From assembly GCA_910587455.1 (NCBI GenBank), contig CAJULK010000002.1, positions 178,766 through 242,765 of the forward strand: a DNA stretch of 64,000 nt, written 5' to 3'. The notes beneath the pieces are model-generated. The model was not told where the DNA came from. It made no database searches and saw only the letters and a list, made by a program, of their open reading frames with translations. The DNA comes from an uncultured Christensenellaceae bacterium (lineage in GTDB: Bacteria > Bacillota > Clostridia > Christensenellales > Pumilibacteraceae). The position numbers were made by a program, and so were the translations under genes. Below, piece after piece: positions 55,650 to 63,235 of the stretch; the stretch's first letter is position 1; each line of letters opens with the position of its first letter.

Positions 55650-57478
55650 ACGTTGCCTCCTTTTCCGCGAGATCCCTCGACCGCGCTCGGGATGACGGAC
55701 GGCTTCGCCGCCGCCACTTTCCAACCGATAGAAGTCTGATAATCTTTCCACATCTTCGCATACAGCGATCCGCTCTTTACAAGTTCGTCGTGCGTCCCCG
55801 CGTCCTCGATTTGTCCGTCTTTGAGAACGAATATCTTTTCCGCGTTTCTCACGGTAGTCAGTCTATGCGCTATCATTATGACCGTTTTATCTTTGGACAG
55901 TTCCGCAAACGCATTCTGTACCAACGCTTCATTTTCGGGGTCTGCAAAAGCCGTCGCTTCGTCGAGTACGATAATGGGCGCATTTTTCAGCATTACTCTC
56001 GCTATTGCTATTCTCTGCTGTTCACCGCCCGACAAATACACGCCTTTCGTGCCTATGACCGTATGAATACCCTGCGGCAATTTTGCGATTATATCGTCGC
56101 ACTGCGCTTTATGCAAGGCATTCAAAACTTCCACTTCGCTTGCGTGCGGCTTGGATAAGCGCACGTTTTCCAAAATAGACGTTTTCAATAATTTGCCGTC
56201 TTGAAACACATACGACACGTTGTTCATCAGTTCTTCGTGTTTTATGTTCTTTACGTTCACGCCTCCGATTTTAACCGAGCCTTCGCGCACGTCCCAAAAC
56301 CGCGAAATAAGTCCTGCGACCGTCGTTTTTCCGCCGCCGCTCGGTCCGACAAACGCTACAGTCTGACCTGCGTCTACTTTGAACGACACGTTTTTCAGCG
56401 CATCCGTTTCGGCGTTAGAGTAACGGAACGACACGCCGCTAAACTCTACCGAATTATCTTCGGGCGTTTCACCCTTTACCGCTTCGGGCAACGGCTTTAA
56501 GTCAAGTATAGAGTGAACACGTTGCAAAGCGTCGGCAACCACCATACCGTTCTCACTCATATACAAAACTTTCATAAGCGAAGTTGTTAGTATAGGCGTG
56601 AATATAACGTAGAATATAAAATTAATTAGCGTGTTCAGCGCAATCGCTTCGCCGCCTGCAAGGATAAGCGCAAGCGATATTAAAAATGCAAACGTGCTGT
56701 TTATGAACATTGTAAACAGTATCATTGACGGACGGCATTTTTTACAGTAGGCAACGCAATAATTATGATAGTTGTCTATCGAGCCTTGAAACTTCTTAAA
56801 CGAGCGTACTGTTTGCCCAAACGTCTTTACTACGGGAACGCCGCGCACATATTCCACCGCTTGATTATTCATATCTTCGAGCGCATTGTTGTAGGCTTTC
56901 ATATCCTGCGCCATTTTCGGTCCTGCCATTTTCCACATACAAACAAATGCGAGAATAACGGGCAATAAACTGATTAGACCGAACCGCCAATCGAATAGGA
57001 ACAACACCGCAATCAATCCGACAGGCGTCGCAATCGCACCTGCCATATCGGGCAGTTGGTGTGCAAGATACGTTTCGGTTGCCGCGCTACTGTCGTTTAC
57101 GATACGACGTACCTTTCCGCTGCCCGCTTCGCCGATAAATCCAAGCGGTAGTTCCGATATGTGCTTCATCGTCTTTTTCCGCATATTGCCCGCAATTCTG
57201 AATGCCGACAAGTGCGAACACATAAGCGCACCGACATAAGCCAAAATGGATGCAAGCGCAAATACGACCGCCATCCAACCGTTAAACACGATATTCGTCG
57301 CTTGCGAAAAATCGGGCGCAGATTCTATCACTTCCTTGACGATAAAAAAAATGTAGACGAACGGCACAAGCGCAAGCGCCGCACTGATAACCGACAGCAC
57401 CCAAGACGAATAAGTAAGGTACTTATGTTTTCCTGCGTATTGCATAAGTTCGGCAAGATTACCTTTCTTCTTTTTCAT
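55646..57478 (-). CDS. ABC exporter, first subunit (fused TMD-NBD)
   Basis: A 610-residue half transporter. The membrane domain is within residues 20-320 and the ATPase carries Walker A GPSGGGKTT, signature YLSGGEQQRIA, Walker B IVLDEATAF (with Ala-Phe-Ala after the Glu) and H-loop IAHR. The last 20 residues (PSVIPSAVEGSRGKGGNV) are derived from a dispersed repeat inserted at the 3' end, see the repeat entry. GGAGG precedes the ATG. It probably exports a drug, peptide or lipid together with the second subunit. Confidence 0.92.
   Translation of the reverse strand: MKKKKGNLAELMQYAGKHKYLTYSSWVLSVISAALALVPFVYIFFIVKEVIESAPDFSQATNIVFNGWMAVVFALASILAYVGALMCSHLSAFRIAGNMRKKTMKHISELPLGFIGEAGSGKVRRIVNDSSAATETYLAHQLPDMAGAIATPVGLIAVLFLFDWRFGLISLLPVILAFVCMWKMAGPKMAQDMKAYNNALEDMNNQAVEYVRGVPVVKTFGQTVRSFKKFQGSIDNYHNYCVAYCKKCRPSMILFTMFINSTFAFLISLALILAGGEAIALNTLINFIFYVIFTPILTTSLMKVLYMSENGMVVADALQRVHSILDLKPLPEAVKGETPEDNSVEFSGVSFRYSNAETDALKNVSFKVDAGQTVAFVGPSGGGKTTVAGLISRFWDVREGSVKIGGVNVKNIKHEELMNNVSYVFQDGKLLKTSILENVRLSKPHASEVEVLNALHKAQCDDIIAKLPQGIHTVIGTKGVYLSGGEQQRIAIARVMLKNAPIIVLDEATAFADPENEALVQNAFAELSKDKTVIMIAHRLTTVRNAEKIFVLKDGQIEDAGTHDELVKSGSLYAKMWKDYQTSIGWKVAAAKPSVIPSAVEGSRGKGGNV
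55667..55700 (-). repeat. Dispersed repeat inside the end of an ABC exporter gene
   Basis: On the minus strand GTCCGTCATCCCGAGCGCGG, then TCGAGGGATCTCGCG. This is the 'GTCATCCCGAGCG' member of the repeat family; it encodes the SVIPSAVEGSRG end of the first exporter subunit and is immediately followed by the SD of the second. Confidence 0.75.
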
Positions 57479-57607
57479 TGATTACTACCTCCTGTTTGGA
57501 TTTTCATTTTTTATAAAACCTCCTTGAATTTATTTGACCGTTCCAATAGTTAGCAATGACTAACTCATACCCGTTAAAAAAGAGATTTTGATAATCTCTA
57601 ATCTAAC

Positions 57608-58252
57608 TTATTTAAGCGACTTTTGCCAGTCCGTAGGCAAGCCGAGTAATTTGTCCCACCCTGCGCTGAAAAAGTCCTGCACTTGCTTTATATACCCTCT
57701 CGCTTCTTCTCGCGGCAAATCGTGGGCAACTACCTCGAATATGCCGTTGAACATAGCGCTTGATAACATATGGCTCAAATCTGCGCGAACTTCATTCATT
57801 TTGATACCTGCCCTATTGAGCGTATCTATAAACCGCACGGTGTTCGCCGTTTCTATGTCTATCATCTTGTCAATGTAGTATTCATAGCCGCTTCCCGCAC
57901 TCTTACAAACTATAAGTTTGAAAGCGTCGAAGTTGTCGTATATTATATCAATCATTACGTCTACTTTGGAATCGACGTAAGTGTGCATTTCCTTATGCTG
58001 CCGTTCAGGCGACAACTCTGCAAAATCATCTTCCGATTTCGAAAAAAAATCGAACAGTTTATCCGCCGCTTCGCCTACAAGTTCTTTGAAAAGCCGACTT
58101 TTATCAGAGAATCGCGCGTAGACCATTCCTGTCGTATAGCCCGCCTTTTCCGCGATGGCACGCATTGACGCACCCTCAAAGCCTTTTTCCATAAACTCCT
58201 CTTGAGCGCAATCCAATATTTTATCTACGGCAATTTCGTCTTTCTTTTTCAT
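57608..58252 (-). CDS. TetR family regulator of the ABC exporter
   Basis: A 214-residue protein with an N-terminal TetR HTH (EKGFEGASMRAIAEKAGYTTG, then VYARFSDKSRLFKELV) and an all-helical ligand domain. It lies 129 bases upstream of the exporter on the same strand, so it likely represses its own and the exporter's transcription. The ATG at 58252 is nine bases after a consensus -10; an inverted repeat TGACATA/TATGTTA spans the spacer. Confidence 0.88.
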   Translation of the reverse strand: MKKKDEIAVDKILDCAQEEFMEKGFEGASMRAIAEKAGYTTGMVYARFSDKSRLFKELVGEAADKLFDFFSKSEDDFAELSPERQHKEMHTYVDSKVDVMIDIIYDNFDAFKLIVCKSAGSGYEYYIDKMIDIETANTVRFIDTLNRAGIKMNEVRADLSHMLSSAMFNGIFEVVAHDLPREEARGYIKQVQDFFSAGWDKLLGLPTDWQKSLK

Positions 58253-58261
58253 AACAGCGTT

Positions 58262-58290
58262 ATTATAACATAGTTATTTTATTATGTCAA
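58262..58290 (-). promoter_or_regulatory. tetR promoter with inverted-repeat operator
   Basis: Minus strand TTGACA (58285-58290), 17 bases, TATAAT (58262-58267); nine bases to the ATG, so leader of three bases at most. Arms TAACATA (58266-58272) and TATGTCA (58283-58289) form an imperfect palindrome across the promoter spacer, a plausible TetR operator. Confidence 0.72.
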
Positions 58291-58370
58291 CCGTTTAATT
58301 CAAATAAATTCAAATTATTCGTACTAAATGAAAATAGCGGGAACTTGGCGATGCCGAGAAGTTCTTCCAA

Positions 58371-58487
58371 TTAGTTTATTTGTTCCATTACAGCCGGCGG
58401 CGTGATAAACAGCGCGTCTGCGGATTTGGTAAAACTGCTATTTTCGCCCGCCGATAAAAAAGCTGTCAGCTGCGGATCGTATAGGAT
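58371..58487 (-). pseudogene. Remnant of a LysR-type regulator (HTH fragment)
   Basis: On the minus strand 38 codons read LYDPQLTAFLSAGENSSFTK, then SADALFITPPAVMEQIN and a TAA stop. This is the LysR winged-helix start (FL...SFTKAA..L.ITPPAV..QI). No start codon with SD is present and the rest of the gene is missing, so it is a decayed fragment. It lies in the 360-base gap between tetR and the FtsX permease; the rest of the gap holds the tetR promoter and AT-rich sequence with nothing else recognised. Confidence 0.6.
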
Positions 58488-58613
58488 TTACCCCCCTACA
58501 CAACAGCATTTACTTTGAGTAATTACTATCATAGCAAAAAACGAAAATAAAATCGAGAAATGCAATAAACGGCGATTGCTGTTTTCAACATGAGGATTTT
58601 GCTTTAACATACT

Positions 58614-59756
58614 TTATCGGTCGTTCATTATTTTCTTAACGGACACTCTGTTCAATCCGAAAACGGCAAACGCAGTAACCGAAACGCACAGCACGGCAAA
58701 CGCGGCTAAAGTTATGAAAAACACGGGCACGTCAAAGACATAATCGGGCACGCCTTGAACATCCGAAAAAAATACGTTTACAGTTAGTTCGAGCAAGCCG
58801 TACTGATACGCCGTACCGATGCCGAAACCGATGAGCGCAAACGGCGCATATCCGGAAAATACCGCGGCGGCACGTTCCGTATTCGTATACCCGAACGCTT
58901 TCATAACGGCTATATTGTCCGCATTTGCTCGGACAAGCGTCGTAACGGCCATAATTACGGTCACAACGGAAAGAACAAGTCCGATCGACAAAATCATTAC
59001 GCCCATGATAACGCCGCTCAGATCGCGCATAGATGCGCCCATTTGTACCATTGTCGAAAAACAAAAACATGCGAACGTCACGAAAAACACAGTTGACTTT
59101 TTCGCTCCGAGCGTGCCGAGACACATATTGACGAGAAAGCTCTTTCCGCCGCTCGCTGCGGGTTTTTCGCGCCTCGGCTTTGTTTTCGATATATTGCCCG
59201 CAAGCATTTCCGAAACGGGCTTTTTCAGCACGAAATAAGCGTATCCAACCGACGCCGCCGAGAACAGAACGGACGGCGCGAACACAAGACCGAACAGTAA
59301 GCTCGGATGAAACCGCACCGCAGCTACGGGCAATCCGTCTAACGCCAATTCGCGGTAGACGGCGGGCATTGCCGCAAACCCCAAACCGAACCCGACCGCG
59401 GCGCCTATGAATACGCTCAAACCGAACACCCAAAATTCGGCGGCAAGCCTGCCGTTCGAATATCCCATAGCCTTCAGCAATCCCAATTTTTCGGCGTTGT
59501 TATCCGCGTACAGCTTGATGTAAAACATGAGCATGAAAAGAGCGATCAAAGCAAGAACGCCGCCGGACAGCGCGGACGTAAACTCAGCGGTTGCTATCTG
59601 CGCTTCGAAAAGTTTGGCGTCGGATTGCGTGACGAACGAAGATAAACTTTGCGTATCTGAAAGAAAATTGAGAAAAAGCGTGCAAACAAATACCGCACAG
59701 CAACTTACTATAATAATTCCGACGAGCCTGAATCCGTCTTTCAATCCGACAATCAT
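58614..59756 (-). CDS. FtsX-like ABC transporter permease
   Basis: A 380-residue membrane protein with about eight helices and two FtsX-type core units, each marked by a related motif: GLLKAMGYSNGRLA near residue 90 and AVMKAFGYTNTERA near 285. The first helix is followed by a short outside segment, not the large MacB-type domain, so this is a compact member of the family. It pairs with the ATPase upstream (start five bases after its stop). Such systems work in peptide resistance or envelope stress. GGTGG is the ribosome site. Confidence 0.85.
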   Translation of the reverse strand: MIVGLKDGFRLVGIIIVSCCAVFVCTLFLNFLSDTQSLSSFVTQSDAKLFEAQIATAEFTSALSGGVLALIALFMLMFYIKLYADNNAEKLGLLKAMGYSNGRLAAEFWVFGLSVFIGAAVGFGLGFAAMPAVYRELALDGLPVAAVRFHPSLLFGLVFAPSVLFSAASVGYAYFVLKKPVSEMLAGNISKTKPRREKPAASGGKSFLVNMCLGTLGAKKSTVFFVTFACFCFSTMVQMGASMRDLSGVIMGVMILSIGLVLSVVTVIMAVTTLVRANADNIAVMKAFGYTNTERAAAVFSGYAPFALIGFGIGTAYQYGLLELTVNVFFSDVQGVPDYVFDVPVFFITLAAFAVLCVSVTAFAVFGLNRVSVKKIMNDR

Positions 59757-59760
59757 CTAT

Positions 59761-60441
59761 CTACCACCCTATTTCGTAGGCGGTCTTTTTAGTTACATTC
59801 GCCCTGACGTTCTTTATTTCGCCGCTGTTCATAAAAATAACTCTGTCTGCCATGTCCGCTATATTGGCATTATGCGTTACCGCAACCATTGTGAAACCGC
59901 GCTCGCCACGCAGGCGCATAATGTAATCAAGCACGCTTCGTCCCGTATTTTCGTCGAGCGCACCCGTAGGCTCGTCGAGGAACAATATGCTCGGGTTTTT
60001 GGCGAGGGCGCGAGCAATACAGACGCGTTGCATTTCGCCGCCCGACAATTCCGAAGGTTTAGCGCCGAGCCTGTCGCCCAACCCCACCGATTCAATAATA
60101 TCCTTTACGTTATTATTGCCGGCAAGATTCGCACCGAGCCGCACATTGGCTTCCACCGACAAATGCGGCAAAAGATAATAACGCTGAAATATGAATCCGA
60201 CTTTGCGCCGCCGAAACGCCGTAAGTTCTTTATCCTTCATCGAAGCAATATCGATTCCGTCATGGATCACGCTGCCGCTATCGGGGCGTTCGAGTCCAGA
60301 CAGCACACTGAGCAGCGTCGATTTGCCCGAGCCCGACGCGCCGAGAATAACAGTGAATTCGCCGTCCGCAATGTCGAGCGAAATCCCGCGCAGCGCTTCG
60401 GTTTTTCCGTACCTTTTTGTCAGATCCACAGCAGATATCAT
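59761..60441 (-). CDS. ABC transporter ATPase, LolD/MacB type
   Basis: A 226-residue ATPase with Walker A GASGSGKST, Q-loop FQRYYLLPHLSV, signature LSGGEMQRVCIARAL, Walker B ILFLDEPTGALD and an H-loop THN. It is of the LolD/MacB class that partners FtsX permeases. The start at 60441 overlaps the TetR stop as ATGA, showing coupled translation of regulator, ATPase and permease. Confidence 0.93.
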   Translation of the reverse strand: MISAVDLTKRYGKTEALRGISLDIADGEFTVILGASGSGKSTLLSVLSGLERPDSGSVIHDGIDIASMKDKELTAFRRRKVGFIFQRYYLLPHLSVEANVRLGANLAGNNNVKDIIESVGLGDRLGAKPSELSGGEMQRVCIARALAKNPSILFLDEPTGALDENTGRSVLDYIMRLRGERGFTMVAVTHNANIADMADRVIFMNSGEIKNVRANVTKKTAYEIGW

Positions 60442-61019
60442 TTTTCTCCGCCGGCCTTTTTGTATTTGCCGAGCAACGACACAAAAACGTCCGTAAGCAT
60501 ATCGGACACTTCGTCCGCAGTAAAAGCGCATACCTTAGTCGCGATCAACGTTGCGATCCCGTGCGAATATATCCATAAGCGAATATATATCTTGCGCGCA
60601 GCGTCCTCGTCAAGCCCGTACCCGTCTGTTATTGACGCAAGAATCTTGTCGGCATTGCCGTCGATTATCCCGAGCACAGAGCCGCTGTCCGGAACGCGCA
60701 CATTCTCGCTCATAAACAAAAGCATAAACAGCTTGGGATGCTCGGCTGCAAAACGTATGTACGCCTTGCCCACGCCCCTGAACGCCACAGCTTCCCCAAG
60801 CCCCTCGTTCACATAATCGGTATACAACGCTCTCGCCGCACGCTCGACTTCGGAACGAACATCCCCTATACCGCGGAACACCGTAAATATAGGTCGTGCG
60901 GAACAGCCCAGCTCCGCGCCGAGCGCCCTCGCAGTAAGCGCGTCTATTCCGTCGCGCTTCACGATCTCGAGCGCATCATTTATTATTTCTTCTCGCGTAA
61001 ATTTCGATTTGGGCGGCAT
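60438..61019 (-). CDS. TetR family regulator of the FtsX transporter cassette
   Basis: A 193-residue protein with an N-terminal HTH (EIVKRDGIDALTARALGAEL, then GCSARPIFTVFRGI). It opens a three-gene operon with an ATPase and an FtsX permease. A 12-base-arm palindrome lies just downstream of the -10, covering the transcription start, so autorepression is likely. An AAGGA site is present. Confidence 0.9.
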   Translation of the reverse strand: MPPKSKFTREEIINDALEIVKRDGIDALTARALGAELGCSARPIFTVFRGIGDVRSEVERAARALYTDYVNEGLGEAVAFRGVGKAYIRFAAEHPKLFMLLFMSENVRVPDSGSVLGIIDGNADKILASITDGYGLDEDAARKIYIRLWIYSHGIATLIATKVCAFTADEVSDMLTDVFVSLLGKYKKAGGEK

Positions 61020-61035
61020 GCTTAATCCTTTATCT

Positions 61036-61092
61036 AAAACATTTGTTTTGCAACATATGTTTTATTATAAAACATCCATAAACATAAGTCAA
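61036..61092 (-). promoter_or_regulatory. Promoter and TetR-type operator
   Basis: Minus strand TTGACT (61087-61092), 17 bases, TATAAT (61064-61069). Directly downstream, arms AAAACATTTGTT (61036-61047) and AACATATGTTTT (61052-61063) form an inverted repeat (11 of 12 positions, 4-base spacer) over the start of transcription. Confidence 0.8.
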
Positions 61093-61111
61093 TCGAATTA
61101 CCGAAAAAATT

Positions 61112-61140
61112 TTCGGCTTGAACGAATAATAATGCCGAAG
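61112..61140 (-). terminator. Possible terminator on the minus strand
   Basis: Minus strand TTCGGC, 16-base loop, GCCGAA, then AATTTTTTC. It could end a long 3' region of the mgsA transcript before the TetR promoter. Confidence 0.45.
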
Positions 61141-61155
61141 CTGCACAATATATTA

Positions 61156-61312
61156 GTGTAAAGCAAAACTTTTGTTACGCCGAAAGCAAAAACGCTTTAC
61201 AAAAACAGCCACATATCAGCAAACTTATATCAGCAAATTGTGGCAACAAAAATTCGTCATCTCGACGAAAAGAAATTATCCCGATATAGTTCGCTATTAC
61301 GGGATTTTTTCA
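61156..61312 (+). ncRNA. Candidate structured RNA with terminator
   Basis: No coding potential. The plus strand can fold GTAAAGC with GCTTTAC (around 61157-61200), GCCACA with TGTGGC around a loop holding two copies of ATATCAGCAAA, TCGTC with GACGA, and a final hairpin ATCCCG...CGGGAT followed by six T residues (61278-61310). The run of hairpins plus terminator suggests a small RNA, but the promoter is weak (TATATT at 61149-61154, no -35). Confidence 0.4.
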
Positions 61313-61333
61313 TTTATGAAATTATGCGCGTTC

Positions 61334-61711
61334 TTATATCAACGACGAGTGTATGACGTGATCGGCGGTCGCTTTGTTTGTAGCGATCGGAATATCGTAA
61401 ACCACCGCTATGCGCAGAAGCGCTTTAACGTCGGGATCGTGAGGCTGTGCGGAAAGCGGATCCCAAAAAAATATCACTACATCGATCTTCTTTTCGGCTA
61501 TTTTCGCGCCTATCTGCTGATCTCCGCCGAGCGGTCCCGATAAGTACCGTTTCACGTCCAATCCGGTAGCTTCGCTTACAAGTTTCGCCGTCGTTCCCGT
61601 TCCGCAAAGATCGAATTTTTCGAGCGCGTCTTTGTTTTTTATCGCCCAATTTACAATATCGGATTTTTTATTATCATGCGCAATGAGCGCAACAGTCTTT
61701 TTAGATCTCAT
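61334..61711 (-). CDS. mgsA: Methylglyoxal synthase
   Basis: A 125-residue enzyme converting dihydroxyacetone phosphate to methylglyoxal, an overflow route of glycolysis. It shows [10 protein letters not shown] at the N-terminus, GTGTTAKLV near residue 38, the catalytic Asp in [12 protein letters not shown] near 60, and [20 protein letters not shown] near 82. The ATG at 61711 has AGGTGAT upstream. Ten to twelve residues shorter than Bacillus MgsA but with all active-site residues. Confidence 0.95.
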   Translation of the reverse strand: MRSKKTVALIAHDNKKSDIVNWAIKNKDALEKFDLCGTGTTAKLVSEATGLDVKRYLSGPLGGDQQIGAKIAEKKIDVVIFFWDPLSAQPHDPDVKALLRIAVVYDIPIATNKATADHVIHSSLI

Positions 61712-61740
61712 GATCACCTGCCGAAATACTCTTTTACGCA

Positions 61741-61769
61741 ATGATACTATAAATCTCGAACAATGTCAA
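61741..61769 (-). promoter_or_regulatory. mgsA promoter
   Basis: Minus strand TTGACA (61764-61769), 17 bases, TATCAT (61741-61746). Leader of about 23 bases with SD. Confidence 0.75.
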
Positions 61770-61829
61770 TACGTATCGAAAAAAATACCGATATGCGCAT
61801 ATTTGTCGAAATTCGGCACATAATATAAT

Positions 61830-61984
61830 CGTAAGGCAATCAGTCGCCATACCCGTAAGGATATAACAGCGGCAAGACGCTTTACATCATGTCAAAACCC
61901 GTAGACGAAAGACGAACATGCTCGGAGCAAAGGGTTTGGACAACGAATTTATCCCGAACCGTTTATACGATACGGGATTTTTTC
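61830..61984 (+). ncRNA. Candidate small RNA with Rho-independent terminator
   Basis: Non-coding plus-strand stretch between mgsA and the SLOG gene. TATAAT at 61824-61829 could be its -10 (poor -35). The sequence can form GGC/GCC, GCG/CGC and GCTC/GAGC hairpins, a longer AAACCC/GGGTTT pairing, and ends with ATCCCG, 16-base loop, CGGGAT and six T (61951-61984). I do not recognise a known riboswitch core. Confidence 0.4.
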
Positions 61985-61993
61985 TTTGAAGAT

Positions 61994-62392
61994 TTATTTG
62001 CTGTTCCGATCGGGAACCGTTATAATGCGCCTGCGCGTCCTCTTTGCGTATCCTACGGCGTATCTCGATATTTCGTCGGTAAGATACTCCCCGCATACGA
62101 CGACGGCGTCGGCAAGCGATACCGCCGTTCTTATCTCGGCTTCGCGAAACGTTTTTCCGTCGCCGTACTTTGCGGCGAGCAAATTCGGCATATCTGTACG
62201 CTTGACGGATATTGCGTATCTGCTTTTAAGCATTTCGACGGCGAATGTGCACGCTTCTATAAACCTCCCCTTTCCGCACATCAAAAACAATCGAGCGTTT
62301 TCATTTTCGACAAGGTTCCCGAACAGGCTCGGCAATTCGTTTTCCGCCGATCGCATTTCGCAATATCCGCTGCCTATACAAGCAACCGTCAT
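61994..62392 (-). CDS. SLOG-like Rossmann-fold small protein
   Basis: A 132-residue protein. The N-terminus ACIGSGYCEMR and the middle block VVVCGEYLTDEISRYAVGYA with IITVPD at the end resemble the SLOG (DprA/LOG, YpsA-like) nucleotide-binding fold, which reads modified nucleotides or helps in stress responses. No enzyme signature (PGGxGT) is present. AGAGG lies six bases before the ATG and a TTGCTT/TATTAT promoter precedes it. Function unknown; family assignment is moderate. Confidence 0.65.
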   Translation of the reverse strand: MTVACIGSGYCEMRSAENELPSLFGNLVENENARLFLMCGKGRFIEACTFAVEMLKSRYAISVKRTDMPNLLAAKYGDGKTFREAEIRTAVSLADAVVVCGEYLTDEISRYAVGYAKRTRRRIITVPDRNSK

Positions 62393-62419
62393 TTCTACCT
62401 CTCCGCAATTTCTGTTAAT

Positions 62420-62448
62420 ATAATAACATTTCGTTTTCGTAAAAGCAA
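62420..62448 (-). promoter_or_regulatory. Promoter of the SLOG-like gene
   Basis: Minus strand TTGCTT (62443-62448), 17 bases, TATTAT (62420-62425). Confidence 0.6.
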
Positions 62449-62542
62449 CCGAATAGGTCGGTATACCGTCCTATTTTACAAATAAATATGCGTTAAAATA
62501 ATACGTAGGCAAAACTACATAATTTGAGGAAACGAACGGGTC

Positions 62543-62788
62543 ATGACTGTCAACGATGCGGTTGCGCAAAGAATAACGGCTTTATTGAAAGAGCGCGATA
62601 TAAGCAAATACAAGCTCGAACAATTATCCAATGTCAAGCACGGCAGTTTGGCATGCATTATGAACGGCAGAAACAAGACGGTGACGCTAAGCACCGTCAT
62701 GATGATCGCAAAAGGCTTTAACATGACGTTGCTCGAATTTCTGGACGACGAAGTTTTCGTGTCGGACGAACTCGAAATAGAACAGTGA
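62543..62788 (+). CDS. XRE-family (Cro/CI) DNA-binding protein
   Basis: An 81-residue protein that is essentially one HTH_3 domain: RITALLKERDISKYKLEQLS, then KHGSLACIMNGRNKTVTLST and MIAKGFNMTLLEFLDDE. It is a small repressor-like protein, common as a stand-alone regulator in Clostridia. A possible TTACAA (62476-62481), 17 bases, TAATAC promoter lies upstream, divergent from the SLOG gene. Target unknown. Confidence 0.85.
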   Translation: MTVNDAVAQRITALLKERDISKYKLEQLSNVKHGSLACIMNGRNKTVTLSTVMMIAKGFNMTLLEFLDDEVFVSDELEIEQ

Positions 62789-62907
62789 CCCGCGCTTGTT
62801 GTTTTTACGGAACACGCATTAGATTTAGCGCAATTACGGTCGCGCTCTTGTCGGCAAAATAAGACTCGGGCTTTTCCCGAATAAGCAAACATACGAATAA
62901 AGATCTC

Positions 62908-62956
62908 TGTCATGCCGAACGAACAAGCATAACGAGCGCTGTGAAAAATCCTCACA
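62908..62956 (+). repeat. Dispersed TGTCATGCCGAACG repeat, copy A
   Basis: TGTCATGCCGAACGAACAAG, then CATAACGAGCGCTGTGAAAA. Copy B at 63041-63090 is almost the same. The region 62789-63235 has no gene; it holds these repeats and the 16S terminator. Confidence 0.75.
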
Positions 62957-62992
62957 GTATTCATAGCGAAGCGCAAACAGCGTTGCATAATA

Positions 62993-63020
62993 GATTCTTC
63001 CCTTCGATCGGAATAACACA
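62993..63020 (-). repeat. Dispersed repeat fragment, inverted
   Basis: On the minus strand TGTGTTATTCCGATCGAAGG, then GAAGAATC, a shorter, inverted relative between copies A and B. Confidence 0.55.
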
Positions 63021-63040
63021 TTGTATTGCTCATTTTTTTC

Positions 63041-63090
63041 TGTCATGCCGTACGAACAAGCATAGCGAGCGCTGTGAAGAATCCACACGG
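63041..63090 (+). repeat. Dispersed TGTCATGCCG repeat, copy B
   Basis: TGTCATGCCGTACGAACAAG, then CATAGCGAGCGCTGTGAAGA, matching copy A over more than 40 bases with few changes. Confidence 0.75.
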
Positions 63091-63109
63091 CAATGCTTTG
63101 CTTCACGAA

Positions 63110-63147
63110 AAAAGCAAAACAAAAACCCCGTTTATAAAACGGGGTTT
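63110..63147 (-). terminator. Terminator directly after the 16S rRNA gene
   Basis: Perfect 11-base stem (63123-63133 with 63137-63147; core AAACCCCGTTT), loop of three bases, followed on the minus strand by TTTTTGTTTTGC. It lies about 90 bases beyond the 16S 3' end. Confidence 0.9.
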
Positions 63148-63235
63148 AGTCTACACATTGATTAAGTGAAAGATTTCAGCAAATCATCGATTGAGAACTG
63201 AATTTTTTGGAACTTGCTCTGATTGCAAGTACCTT

